Of a stretch of 64,000 nt of DNA, positions 44,390 to 52,950 are shown piece by piece. The translations under genes and the position numbers were made by a program. The notes under the pieces are model-generated. The model ran no database searches and was not told where the DNA came from. It worked only from the letters and a program-made list of their open reading frames with translations. This DNA is from an uncultured Siphonobacter sp. Lineage in GTDB: Bacteria > Bacteroidota > Bacteroidia > Cytophagales > Spirosomataceae. Each line of letters starts with the position of its first letter. Position 1 is the first letter of the stretch. The stretch covers positions 107,731 to 171,730 of the forward strand of contig CAJYIW010000027.1 of NCBI GenBank assembly GCA_913775095.1. The letters run 5' to 3'.

Positions 44390-47300
44390 ATGATCCAAAA
44401 AGGTCTTCTGTATCTTTTGGTTGCTACTGTTATCCCTTTGGTTACCTGGGCCCAAAAGCCGATTTTCCAGTTACTTCCCCCCGACCAAACGGGCATTACC
44501 TTTAAGAATGAAATTATAGAAACGGAAACCCGCAACATTATGGAGTATGAATACCTCTATAGTGGTGGTGGAGTGGCCGTTGGAGACCTCAACAATGATG
44601 GCCTTGATGATTTATTTTTTACTTCTAATCTTCAGGAAAACAAACTTTACCTGAACCTCGGAAATCTGAAGTTCAAAGACATTACGCTTCCCGCTGGTGT
44701 AGCGGGCCGGGCCGATGCCTGGAAAAGTGGCGTCAGCATGGCCGATGTGAACAACGATGGCTTGCTGGATATTTTTGTGTGTTACATGGGCAAAGGCGAT
44801 GCCGACAAACGTCGCAAACAGCTTTTTATTAATCAGGGTAACCTGACTTTCAAAGAGCAGGCGAAAGAATACGGCCTGGATGACCCCTCTTATAGTTTTC
44901 AATCGGCCTTTTTTGATTATGACCATGACGGCGATCTTGATTTGTTTCTGCTGAATCACAGCGTGGGCAAATACGATAACCTCGAATTATATAAATACCG
45001 CAACGATATTGACGCTCTGGCGGGTAATAAACTTTTTGAAAATCAGAATAACCATTTTGTTGAAGTTACCCCAAAAGCCGGTATTCGTCAGCACTCGCTG
45101 ACGTATGGGCTTGGAATAGTAATCACGGACCTTAACAAAGACGGCTGGCAGGATCTGTACGTCACCAATGATTACAACGAACCGGATTACATCTACCTGA
45201 ATAATCAGAACGGCACGTTCTCAGAAGTAAGTAAAAAGGCCCTGCGGCACATGTCGCAGTTTTCGATGGGCCTCGACATTGCGGATTACAACAATGACGG
45301 CTGGTCTGACATTGTTTCGCTGGATATGCTCCCCGAAGAAAACCGTCGTCAGAAGACCTTACAACTGCAGGAAAACTATGAGTCGTATGAACTCATGCTC
45401 AGGCAGGACCTGCACCGGCAGTTCATGCGAAACATGCTTCAGCTGAATAACGGCGACGGAACCTTTAGTGAAATCGCCCAGACGGCGGGTATTTCCAACA
45501 CCGACTGGAGCTGGAGTCCGCTACTGGCCGATTATGATAACGATGGGTACAAAGATCTTTTTGTTTCGAATGGATACCTGCGGGATTTCACCAACAAAGA
45601 TTTTCTGAAATACTGGGGCGATTACAAGATTCGGAAAGCGATGGATCGGGAGCCCATGCAGTTAATGGATCTGATTAAAGCTATTCCTTCGAGCCGGTTA
45701 CCCAATTACGTTTTCAGAAACAACCATGACCTTACGTTTACCAACAAACAGGCTGAATGGGGATTAACGAACCCCTGCGTATCAAACGGAGCCGTCTACG
45801 CCGATCTGGATAACGATGGAGACCTGGAACTGGTCGTTAATAATATCAATGACCCCGCTTCGATTTATCAGAACCTGAGTCGGGAAAATAACGCCGGCAA
45901 TTATCTGCAATTCAAACTTCAGACTTCTAAAAGTAATAGAAATGCCCTGGGGGCCAGAGTAACGATTTATACGAAGGGAAGTTTGCAGTATCAGGAGTTA
46001 ATGCCCGTTCGGGGGTATCTTTCCTCGCAACCGCTTACTTTACATTTTGGTCTGGGTGCTCATACCCATGTCGATTCCGTTCAAATCATCTGGCCGGACT
46101 GGTCCGTGGAAATTCTCAGGAATGTTCCGGCCAATCAACGTTTGATGCTTGAACAAAAGACCTTTAAGCCCTGGACTGCCTCCGCTATCAAAAAGTCGGT
46201 TTTCTTCGAAAAAGTAAAACCCCTCATTACCCACACCCATCAGGGTTATTCAGAGAATGATTTCAAACGTCAGCCCCTGATGCTGTCGATGTATTCGCAA
46301 TCAGGACCGGTTTTGGCCAGGGGCGATGTGAATAAAGACGGGCTTGATGATGTATTCATCAGTGGCGATCAGACGAACACCGGAAAAATTCTGATTCAGC
46401 AGAAAGACGGAACTTTCAAAGCCATCGAAAATCTGGTTATCGGGGACGAAACGATTTCAGCAGCCTCCGCTGCGGTCTTTTTTGATGCCAACGGGGATGG
46501 TTATGATGACTTATACGTGGCCATGGGCGGTTATTCGCTCTTTGAGCCGAATACGGCTTCCCTACAGGATCTTTTATACCTGAACGATGGCAAAGGAAAT
46601 TTTACTCTCGCTTCGTTACCCAGCGTAAATGCCAGCAGCAAATCCTGCGTCCGCGTAGCTGATTACGATCTGGACGGCGATTGGGATCTCTTCGTGGGTG
46701 GACGAGTCATTCCCGGAAAATATCCGCTGAGTCCTTCTTCGTATTTACTGGAAAACAATGGAAAAGGTGAATTCACCGCTCACCGCTTCCCGGTCAACGG
46801 CATGATTACGGATGCTCAGTGGGAGGATCTGGATCAGGATGGACGAAAAGACCTGATTATTTGCGGAGAATTCATGCCCATCAAGATTTTCAAAAATACG
46901 CCCGAAGGCTTCACGGACCAGAGCCCTCAGTATTTTTCTCAGGAAGAACTGGGCTTCTGGTCTTCCCTCCTGGTAACGGACCTGGATCATGACGGTGTCA
47001 AAGAAATCATTGCCGGAAACCTGGGTACCAATTCTCAGATTAAGGTATCCCCCGAACAACCCGGTGAATTGTACTATGCCGACTTCGACAAAAACGGTTC
47101 CATTGACCCCATTTTCTGCTTTTACATGCAGAACAAGTCCTATCCATTCGTAAGTCGGGATGAATTGAACGATCAGATTTTTCCGATGCGTAGGAAGTTT
47201 ATTTCCTATAAAGATTATTCAGAAGCCACGATTGACCGCATTCTCTCGCCCGAACAGCTTAGTTCAGCCCTCAAATGGACCGTTACCGAAGCCCGCAGTG

Positions 47301-47650
47301 TGGTGTTCCGAAGGGATCAGGGCCAGTTCAAAAAAGAGATTTTACCGATACAATCACAGTTTGCTCCCGTTACTCAAATCCTGTCCGGAGACTTCAGCCA
47401 TCATCACCAGTCTGACCTGCTACTGTTAGGGAATAAATCCTTCAACCGCCTTAAACTCGGCACAATGGATGCCAATTACGGGTGCTTACTGAAAGCGAAA
47501 GGACTAGGCTTTGAGTACGTGAATCAGGGAGAATCCGGGTTGTCGGTCAATGGAGACGTTAAATCTGTTGTACAGCTACGGGTTAACAATCAGAATTATT
47601 TAGTCATCGGAGCCTTTGACCAGCCTCTGCAATTTTACCAGTTGAAATGA
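44390..47650 (+). CDS. CRTAC1-type FG-GAP/VCBS propeller protein with ASPIC/UnbV domain
   Basis: A 1086-residue exported protein (signal 1-21, cleavage after TWA). Two sets of calcium-binding FG-GAP repeats surround an ASPIC/UnbV domain. First set: DLNNDGLDDLFF, DVNNDGLLDIFV, DYDHDGDLDLFL, DLNKDGWQDLYV, DYNNDGWSDIV, DYDNDGYKDLFV and DLDNDGDLELVV. The UnbV domain is about residues 525-590 (LGARVTIYTKG, VDSVQIIWPDW). Second set: DVNKDGLDDVFI, DANGDGYDDLYV, DYDLDGDWDLFV, DLDQDGRKDLII. Such proteins often accompany SusC/SusD pairs, probably as surface binding scaffolds. Its stop overlaps the next start by four bases. Confidence 0.93.
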   Translation: MIQKGLLYLLVATVIPLVTWAQKPIFQLLPPDQTGITFKNEIIETETRNIMEYEYLYSGGGVAVGDLNNDGLDDLFFTSNLQENKLYLNLGNLKFKDITLPAGVAGRADAWKSGVSMADVNNDGLLDIFVCYMGKGDADKRRKQLFINQGNLTFKEQAKEYGLDDPSYSFQSAFFDYDHDGDLDLFLLNHSVGKYDNLELYKYRNDIDALAGNKLFENQNNHFVEVTPKAGIRQHSLTYGLGIVITDLNKDGWQDLYVTNDYNEPDYIYLNNQNGTFSEVSKKALRHMSQFSMGLDIADYNNDGWSDIVSLDMLPEENRRQKTLQLQENYESYELMLRQDLHRQFMRNMLQLNNGDGTFSEIAQTAGISNTDWSWSPLLADYDNDGYKDLFVSNGYLRDFTNKDFLKYWGDYKIRKAMDREPMQLMDLIKAIPSSRLPNYVFRNNHDLTFTNKQAEWGLTNPCVSNGAVYADLDNDGDLELVVNNINDPASIYQNLSRENNAGNYLQFKLQTSKSNRNALGARVTIYTKGSLQYQELMPVRGYLSSQPLTLHFGLGAHTHVDSVQIIWPDWSVEILRNVPANQRLMLEQKTFKPWTASAIKKSVFFEKVKPLITHTHQGYSENDFKRQPLMLSMYSQSGPVLARGDVNKDGLDDVFISGDQTNTGKILIQQKDGTFKAIENLVIGDETISAASAAVFFDANGDGYDDLYVAMGGYSLFEPNTASLQDLLYLNDGKGNFTLASLPSVNASSKSCVRVADYDLDGDWDLFVGGRVIPGKYPLSPSSYLLENNGKGEFTAHRFPVNGMITDAQWEDLDQDGRKDLIICGEFMPIKIFKNTPEGFTDQSPQYFSQEELGFWSSLLVTDLDHDGVKEIIAGNLGTNSQIKVSPEQPGELYYADFDKNGSIDPIFCFYMQNKSYPFVSRDELNDQIFPMRRKFISYKDYSEATIDRILSPEQLSSALKWTVTEARSVVFRRDQGQFKKEILPIQSQFAPVTQILSGDFSHHHQSDLLLLGNKSFNRLKLGTMDANYGCLLKAKGLGFEYVNQGESGLSVNGDVKSVVQLRVNNQNYLVIGAFDQPLQFYQLK

Positions 47651-48948
47651 AACATTTTCTCTTGCTTTTCTTCAGTACCCTTTCCATTACCTGGGCTCAG
47701 AAACCTACCCCTGTCCAGCACTTGCAGCCTTCGGTCTTTGCGGTAACCATGGTGATGATTCACGATGTGGTTAACCCTCCGGCAGCAGCCCGTTTTTATT
47801 CGTACTGCCTGATGGGAGCTCAGGAATTCGTTTCGGGTCAGGACAAAAAAATCCCCTCTCCCACGCTGATTGCCCGAGATTTCAAAAAACCGGATCTGAG
47901 TTCCGTGAAATCGTATGATTACGCGATGGCGGCCACATACTGCATTCTGGAAACGGGCCGCCTCATTCTTCCTTCGGGTTACATGCTTGAAGAAGATGAA
48001 AAGAAACTGGTAGACGCCTGGATTCAGGAAGGTAAAAGTCAACAGACCATTGAGGAAGCCATTGCCGCGGCTCAGGTCATGGCTAAGCACGTCATTTCCT
48101 ACTCCACAACGGATCAATACAACAAGCTCAGCACACGCCTGCGTTACCGACCTATTAAAGGGGATGGATACTGGTACCCAACGCCTCCGGGATACATGGA
48201 GGCCATTGAACCACACTGGAAAACCATTCGTCCGTTCATGATGGATTCCAGCAGTCAGTTTACGCCCAAACGCCCCGTCACATTCAGCCGGGATTCGACG
48301 AGCGAGTTCTACAAAATTGCGTATGAGGTTTACCGGGCCGGATCGGATTTAAGCCCCGAACAGCGGGCTATTGCTTCGTACTGGGACTGTAATCCGTTTG
48401 CCATTAATACCTCCGGCCACATGATGATCGGGTTCAAGAAAATCAGCCCCGGTGGTCACTGGATGAATATTGCCAGCATTGCTACCACTCAGGCGAAGCT
48501 AAGTTTTAATCGTTCGGTTCTGGTTTTAGCTACTACGGCCATGACGCTCCACGATTCGTTCATCAGCTGTTGGGATGAAAAATACCGCAGCAACCGCATT
48601 CGTCCGGAGACGTACATTCAGCAACGCATTGATAAAACCTGGCAACCCTTATTGCAGACCCCTCCCTTTCCTGAGTACACGAGCGGGCATAGTGTGGCCT
48701 CAACCGCAGTAGCCGAAGTACTTACCTTCTTCATGGGTGATCATTTTGCTTTTACGGATAATACAGAAGTTATTTTTGACCTGCCTACCCGGCACTTCAG
48801 CTCTTTTCGGCAGGCCGCTGAAGAAGCCGCCATTTCCCGTCTGTACGGAGGCATTCATTATCGCGATTCGATTGAATACGGGCAGGAACAGGGCCGAAAC
48901 ATCGGAAAACACGCCATTGCTCAAGTAAAAAAAGCCGGATATAGATAA
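47647..48948 (+). CDS. Secreted vanadium-dependent haloperoxidase/PAP2-family protein
   Basis: A 433-residue exported protein (signal 1-17, cleavage after TWA) of the vanadium haloperoxidase branch of the PAP2 superfamily. The vanadate/phosphate site is complete in the family order: KYRSNRIRPETYI (Lys/Arg), PEYTSGHSVAS (Ser-Gly-His) and ISRLYGGIHYRDSIEYG (Arg, His, Asp). Members either oxidise halides with peroxide or act as acid phosphatases; the choice cannot be made by sight. ATGA overlap with the CRTAC1 gene shows translational coupling, tying the enzyme to the SusC/SusD locus. Confidence 0.9.
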   Translation: MKHFLLLFFSTLSITWAQKPTPVQHLQPSVFAVTMVMIHDVVNPPAAARFYSYCLMGAQEFVSGQDKKIPSPTLIARDFKKPDLSSVKSYDYAMAATYCILETGRLILPSGYMLEEDEKKLVDAWIQEGKSQQTIEEAIAAAQVMAKHVISYSTTDQYNKLSTRLRYRPIKGDGYWYPTPPGYMEAIEPHWKTIRPFMMDSSSQFTPKRPVTFSRDSTSEFYKIAYEVYRAGSDLSPEQRAIASYWDCNPFAINTSGHMMIGFKKISPGGHWMNIASIATTQAKLSFNRSVLVLATTAMTLHDSFISCWDEKYRSNRIRPETYIQQRIDKTWQPLLQTPPFPEYTSGHSVASTAVAEVLTFFMGDHFAFTDNTEVIFDLPTRHFSSFRQAAEEAAISRLYGGIHYRDSIEYGQEQGRNIGKHAIAQVKKAGYR

Positions 48949-49058
48949 GAAAGATATTCATTTAAAATTCAGATAATCTATAGAAATAGTGAGGCATTGC
49001 CCCCAGCAACGTATTACTTTGCTCTGACATTAGTATTCAGGACTATCCTCTAGGTATC

Positions 49059-49934
49059 ATGGCTCTACTTCTCGATTTTATAGGTAATACGCCGCTGGTT
49101 GAAATCACCCGGCTGCACTCCAATCCGAAGGTTAAAATTTTTGGTAAGCTGGAAGGGCATAACCCCGGTGGCAGCGTGAAAGACCGGGCGGCCCTTAATA
49201 TGATTCGCAGTGCCCTGGAACGCGGTGATATTCAGGAAAGTACGCCCCTGGTGGAAGCTACCAGCGGAAATACGGGCATTGCTCTGTCCATGATTGCCCG
49301 GCTTTATAACCTGGAAATTGAACTGGTCATGCCCCAGAATTCAACCCGGGAACGGGTCCTAACCATGGAAGCATTCGGGGCGAAAGTGACCTTACTGGAA
49401 AGCATCGAAGCCTGCCGGGATTATGCTCAGGCAAAGGCCGACAGCGGAACGCACTTTCAGCTCAATCAGTTTGCGAACCCGGATAACTACCTGGCTCATT
49501 ATAAGTCTACCGGGCCGGAAATCTGGCGGGATACCCAAGGCACGATTACCCATTTTGTCAGTTCCATGGGCACCACCGGCACGATCATGGGTATCTCTCT
49601 TTACCTGAAAGAACAGAATCCCGATATTCAGATTATTGGCTGTCAGCCGACGGAAGGATCTTCCATTCCGGGAATTCGTCGCTGGCCTCAGGAATACTTA
49701 CCAAAAATTTTTGATCCCAGCCGCGTGGATCGAACCATGGATGTTTCGGAGGCGGATGCCATTGCCATGACTCGCAGGCTGGCCCGTACGGAGGGAATTT
49801 TTGGGGGAATGAGTTCAGGGGGCTGCGTTTCTGCCGCCCTTCAACTGGCCGAAGAACTCGAAGAAGGCGTGATCGTCTGCATCATTTGCGACAAAGGCGA
49901 TCGCTATCTGTCCAGCAATCTCTTTGGTGAATAG
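49059..49934 (+). CDS. cysM: Cysteine synthase B
   Basis: A 291-residue PLP enzyme that makes cysteine from O-acetylserine (or O-phosphoserine) and sulfide or thiosulfate. The PLP Lys is in NPGGSVKDRAA near residue 42, the substrate loop is EATSGNTGIAL and the phosphate loop SSMGTTGTIMG. The CysM hallmark GCQPTEGSSIPGIRRWP replaces the CysK counterpart, and the length fits CysM (about 300). It is a single gene, closed by a shared bidirectional terminator. A TTACTTTG box 38 bases upstream is a weak promoter candidate. Confidence 0.95.
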   Translation: MALLLDFIGNTPLVEITRLHSNPKVKIFGKLEGHNPGGSVKDRAALNMIRSALERGDIQESTPLVEATSGNTGIALSMIARLYNLEIELVMPQNSTRERVLTMEAFGAKVTLLESIEACRDYAQAKADSGTHFQLNQFANPDNYLAHYKSTGPEIWRDTQGTITHFVSSMGTTGTIMGISLYLKEQNPDIQIIGCQPTEGSSIPGIRRWPQEYLPKIFDPSRVDRTMDVSEADAIAMTRRLARTEGIFGGMSSGGCVSAALQLAEELEEGVIVCIICDKGDRYLSSNLFGE

Positions 49935-49935
49935 T

Positions 49936-49970
49936 AAAAAAGCCCTGGAAACAAATTCCAGGGCTTTTTT
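49936..49970. terminator. Bidirectional terminator
   Basis: A perfect 15-bp stem AAAAAAGCCCTGGAA with TTCCAGGGCTTTTTT, 5-base loop, between cysM and the convergent DUF5606 gene. Confidence 0.93.
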
Positions 49971-49987
49971 ACGAAGTCAGTCGCTAC

Positions 49988-50425
49988 TTACGCAGCCGTT
50001 TCTTCTTCTGAGCTTTCTTCCGTTGCTTCAAAAGCTTCGGGCAGGTATTGAGACAACAGGTTATACCAGGAGATCATTTTGCGGATATCTGATGCATATA
50101 CTTTCTCACGATCAAATTCAGGAAAAACTTCTCCTAAAAACTCACGTAAATCGGTATCGCTGGCATTTTTAGTGTCCATCTCTACTTTCTCGCCGTGTTT
50201 TTCACGAATGGCCATGAAAATATCAGGAAGCGGTTTGGATCCTTCTTCGTTATCCGAATAAACTGAGATTTCTTTCAATACAGAAACGCGGGCATTTGCT
50301 CCTACTACCGTACGACCTTTTTTCTCATCAATAGTCTCCACAATCACTCCCGTACGGGTAGGCTTCAGGATTCGGTACAGACCGGGTTTTCCGGAAATGT
50401 GGGCGATTTCTTTTAACAATTCCAT
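49988..50425 (-). CDS. DUF5606 family protein
   Basis: A 145-residue cytoplasmic protein. ELLKEIAHISGKPGLYRILK, RTGVIVETIDEKKGR, LKEISVYSDNEE and the C-terminal YASDIRKMISWYNLL match the conserved layout of DUF5606, a family confined largely to Bacteroidota. The last 15 residues are Glu-rich. The N-terminal half looks like a small beta-barrel and the C-terminal half helical. The function is unknown. It lies on the minus strand upstream of nothing but the cysM terminator, so it is probably monocistronic. Confidence 0.85.
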   Translation of the reverse strand: MELLKEIAHISGKPGLYRILKPTRTGVIVETIDEKKGRTVVGANARVSVLKEISVYSDNEEGSKPLPDIFMAIREKHGEKVEMDTKNASDTDLREFLGEVFPEFDREKVYASDIRKMISWYNLLSQYLPEAFEATEESSEEETAA

Positions 50426-50589
50426 GTAATCAAATTTGTTGTGGCAAATAAGCGTTTTAGAAGCTTAGGTTAGACCTTACAGTATCCGTCTGATTATCAA
50501 CAGATTACTTAAGCAAAAGTAATTTCTTTTCTATCAGAATAGAATGTTTTTCGGCAAACGAGCTACAAAAGTAGCCAATCCTCAGGCTA

Positions 50590-51201
50590 TTACCGCCCGG
50601 CACCCCGAAAATCCGCATTCAATTCTCCAATAGCTTCCGCAATTTCATCGCGTCCTAACCCGTCAACGGAAGAGGTGACAAAGTATTTCGGAACGGCTGT
50701 GAAAAATTGAAGAAATCCTTCTTTATACTTTTTCACCTTCTGCTCCAGCTGACTTTTCGATAATTTGTCGGCTTTGGTAAAGACGATATAAAACGGAACC
50801 TCTGCTTCGGTTAACTGCGACATGAATTCCAGGTCAATCGACATCGGATCGTGGCGAACATCTATCAGCACAAACGTACAAACGAGGTTCGGACGGTTTT
50901 GCAGGTAACCAAAAATCATGGGTTCAAACTTGTCGCGTTCGCTCTTGCTGATTTTTGCGTATCCATATCCCGGCAAATCGACCAGATACCAGGTATTGTC
51001 TACGGAAAAATGGTTGATTAACTGGGTTTTACCCGGCGTCTGGGAAGTCTTGGCCAGGTCTTTCCGGCGTACCAGTGAGTTAATCAGCGAAGACTTTCCC
51101 ACATTCGACCGACCAATAAAGGCATATTCCGGCCGATCCGGGTTGGGGCATTTCTCCCAATCGGTATTACTCACCACAAATGCGGCTTCTTTAATCTTCA
51201 T
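50590..51201 (-). CDS. engB: Ribosome biogenesis GTP-binding protein
   Basis: A 203-residue YsxC/EngB GTPase needed for assembly of the large ribosomal subunit. I start it at ATG 51201 (MKIKEAAFVVSN); the frame runs 100 codons further upstream through the repeat-rich spacer, which is not protein-like. G1 is GRSNVGKSS, G2 QTPGKTQ, G3 DLPGYGYAK, G4 FTKADK and G5 TSSVDG. Length fits the family (about 200). A perfect -7 element lies 18-25 bases upstream, so the transcript has a very short leader. Confidence 0.96.
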   Translation of the reverse strand: MKIKEAAFVVSNTDWEKCPNPDRPEYAFIGRSNVGKSSLINSLVRRKDLAKTSQTPGKTQLINHFSVDNTWYLVDLPGYGYAKISKSERDKFEPMIFGYLQNRPNLVCTFVLIDVRHDPMSIDLEFMSQLTEAEVPFYIVFTKADKLSKSQLEQKVKKYKEGFLQFFTAVPKYFVTSSVDGLGRDEIAEAIGELNADFRGAGR

Positions 51202-51218
51202 GCTCTTGATATTTGCTG

Positions 51219-51226
51219 CAAAGGTA
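51219..51226 (-). promoter_or_regulatory. -7 promoter element for engB
   Basis: Minus strand TACCTTTG followed by CAG, exact TAnnTTTG match, 17 bases before the ATG. This decides the engB start and implies a leader of about 10 bases. Confidence 0.65.
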
Positions 51227-51299
51227 CGACTGAGTTTCCAGTTTTCCGTTTTCAAACGTAGAGACGTCGATTGATCGCGTCTGGATCCCCCCCACCATC

Positions 51300-51327
51300 T
51301 GTCATCCCGAGCGAAGCAAGGGATCTT
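51300..51327. repeat. Dispersed ATCCCGAGCGAAGC element
   Basis: TGTCATCCCGAGCGAAGCAA followed by GGGATCTT. From general knowledge, very similar sequences are scattered between genes in many Bacteroidota genomes. Only one copy is in this window. Confidence 0.5.
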
Positions 51328-51423
51328 GCCGGGAGATGAAAGTAGTTTCAGTGTTGGAAAGTTGTTTCCAACAAGAGGCGGTTTATCTTTTTTAATAATG
51401 CCTATTTCCAGCAAAAACGTTTT

Positions 51424-51474
51424 GCCATGGGTGTCTTCACCAAACACTTCTGGCTGGTGAAACACCAGCCACGG
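51424..51474. repeat. Inverted repeat family A, copy 4
   Basis: Left arm GCCATGGGTGTCTTCACCAA, right arm GGCTGGTGAAACACCAGCCA then CGG. The left arm has lost about three bases, and the centre is shorter than in copies 1-3. Confidence 0.8.
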
Positions 51475-51486
51475 CGACAGGAGTAG

Positions 51487-51523
51487 GCCTCGGCTATCCA
51501 TATAATAGAACCCAGTGGGGTTA
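51487..51523. repeat. Partial family B module
   Basis: CCTCGGCTATCCA, then a diverged centre, then AACCCAGTGGGGTT. The first hairpin is missing and only the second remains, with one mismatch. Confidence 0.6.
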
Positions 51524-51559
51524 TAGCTTACATTTCAAAACGTCTCCACTGACTTCTTA

Positions 51560-51590
51560 GCCGTGGTTGGTGAGACACCAGCCACAGCAG
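51560..51590. repeat. Inverted repeat family A, collapsed copy 5
   Basis: GCCGTGGTTGGTGAGACACC followed by AGCCACAGC. The left end of the left arm is joined directly to the right arm, as expected after deletion between the two GGTG(N4)CACC mini-hairpins. Confidence 0.75.
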
Positions 51591-51623
51591 AAGTAAGCCT
51601 TTCGACTAAATGTCCCAGTTGTT

Positions 51624-51686
51624 ACCCCGAATTAGCATCCGGGGCTATCCAGCAGGGGGCTATCTGGGTTGAATTCCCCTGGGGTT
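51624..51686. repeat. Family B module, copy 2
   Basis: ACCCCGAATTAGCATCCGGGG, then GCTATCC, an inserted AGCAGGGGGCTATCTGG that repeats the linker, then TTGAATTCCCCTGGGGTT. Confidence 0.75.
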
Positions 51687-51734
51687 CTTACTTGCAGTTG
51701 GTAGAAGTACAACTACAGTAGGAACCCGGTTGTT

Positions 51735-51785
51735 ACCCCGGTTGTAATCCGGGGCTATTCAGATTGAACCCCGCTGGGGTTTTTA
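51735..51785. repeat. Family B module, copy 3
   Basis: ACCCCGGTTGTAATCCGGGG, linker CTATTCAGATTG, then AACCCC-GCT-GGGGTT. The cleanest copy of the module in this spacer. Confidence 0.85.
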
Positions 51786-51840
51786 ATTTCAGTTTCAAAC
51801 GGCTTCCCTACCTTGACGGGTTTTCACTTTCAAAACTCAA

Positions 51841-51860
51841 AACCGCAGCGGCGGCCGCTG
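51841..51860. repeat. GC box with NotI site, copy 3, flanked by heptads
   Basis: AACCGCAGCGGCGGCCGCTG. Two heptads (CAAAACT CAAAACC) lie before it and three exact CTGAAAA heptads after it. Confidence 0.85.
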
Positions 51861-51900
51861 AAAACTGAAAACTGAAAACGAAAAACTATCATCTGCCCCT

Positions 51901-51908
51901 TACCTTTG
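51901..51908 (+). promoter_or_regulatory. -7 promoter element for hemE, nearly leaderless
   Basis: TACCTTTG followed by CGGT and then the hemE ATG. With the usual spacing, transcription would start within a few bases of the ATG, so the mRNA has almost no leader. Confidence 0.6.
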
Positions 51909-51912
51909 CGGT

Positions 51913-52944
51913 ATGGAAATTCTTCAGAATGATTTGTTTTTACGAGCGGCTCGCGGTGAACAGGTAGAACGTGTGCCCGTTTGGATGATGCGACAGGCCG
52001 GGCGTATCCTGGCTGAATACCGCGAAGTTCGGGCCAAGGCCGGGAGCTTCATTAACCTTTGCACAACGCCTGAACTCGCGGCAGAGGTTACTATTCAACC
52101 CGTAGATTTATTAGGCGTAGACGCCGCGATTATCTTTTCCGATATTCTGGTGGTACCCGAAGCCATGGGTTTACCCTATGAGATGATCGAAGCCCGTGGG
52201 CCTGTGTTTCCTACTACGGTTCGAACCCAGCAGGACGTTGAAAACCTGAAAGTGGTTGACCCTGAAGTAGAACTGAAGTATGTACTGGACGCCATCCGAA
52301 TCACGAAGAAAGAATTAAACGGCCGCGTTCCTCTCATTGGTTTTGCCGGAGCTCCTTTCACCATTCTTTGTTACATGATTGAAGGAAAAGGCTCGAAAAC
52401 GTTCTCGGTGGCGAAGAAGTATCTCTATGCTGAACCCGAACTTTCGCACCAGCTGCTGCAAAAAATTACGGATACGACCATTGCCTACCTCAAAGCTCAG
52501 GTAGCGGCCGGAGCTAACCTGGTGCAGCTGTTTGACTCCTGGGCGGGCATTCTCTCCCCTCAACAGTATCGGGAGTTTTCCTTACCTTATATTTCCCAGA
52601 TTTGCGATGCCTTACAAGCCCTTGCACCCGTTACGGTGTTTGCCAAGGGAGCGTTCTTCGCCCGTCGGGAAATGAATGATCTGAATTGTTCAGTCGTTGG
52701 ACTCGACTGGAATATGGATATTACGGAAAGCCGCGAAATGATTCCCTCGAAGGTATTACAGGGCAATCTGGACCCCTGTGTACTTTACGGCAGTTTTGCG
52801 GAGATTAAGAAGCAAACGCAGGAGATGTTACGTCAGTTCGGAGGACAGAAGCACATTGCTAACCTCGGCCACGGTGTTTATCCCGATACCGATCCTGACA
52901 AAGTGCGTTGCTTCATTGATACCGTGAAAGAATTTCAGTTTTGA
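51913..52944 (+). CDS. hemE: Uroporphyrinogen decarboxylase
   Basis: A 343-residue enzyme that decarboxylates uroporphyrinogen III to coproporphyrinogen III in haem synthesis. The start is fixed by the family N terminus ending in [10 protein letters not shown] (substrate Arg). [43 protein letters not shown] and NLGHGVYP are all HemE motifs. Length is standard. It is a single gene with a nearly leaderless promoter; its stop codon lies inside the heptad-like run that begins the inverted repeat at 52.95 kb. No other haem genes are nearby. Confidence 0.97.
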   Translation: MEILQNDLFLRAARGEQVERVPVWMMRQAGRILAEYREVRAKAGSFINLCTTPELAAEVTIQPVDLLGVDAAIIFSDILVVPEAMGLPYEMIEARGPVFPTTVRTQQDVENLKVVDPEVELKYVLDAIRITKKELNGRVPLIGFAGAPFTILCYMIEGKGSKTFSVAKKYLYAEPELSHQLLQKITDTTIAYLKAQVAAGANLVQLFDSWAGILSPQQYREFSLPYISQICDALQALAPVTVFAKGAFFARREMNDLNCSVVGLDWNMDITESREMIPSKVLQGNLDPCVLYGSFAEIKKQTQEMLRQFGGQKHIANLGHGVYPDTDPDKVRCFIDTVKEFQF

Positions 52945-52950
52945 ATGAGC

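Larger units (their letters stand above)
51202..51912. other. Repeat-rich intergenic region, composite repeat copy 3
   Basis: 711 bases between divergent engB and hemE with no gene. In order from engB: the engB promoter, a period-7 tract (51232-51254), a dispersed ATCCCGAGCGAAGC element, two family A repeats with a partial family B module between them, two family B modules, a two-heptad tract, the GC box, a second heptad tract and the hemE promoter. Confidence 0.8.
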
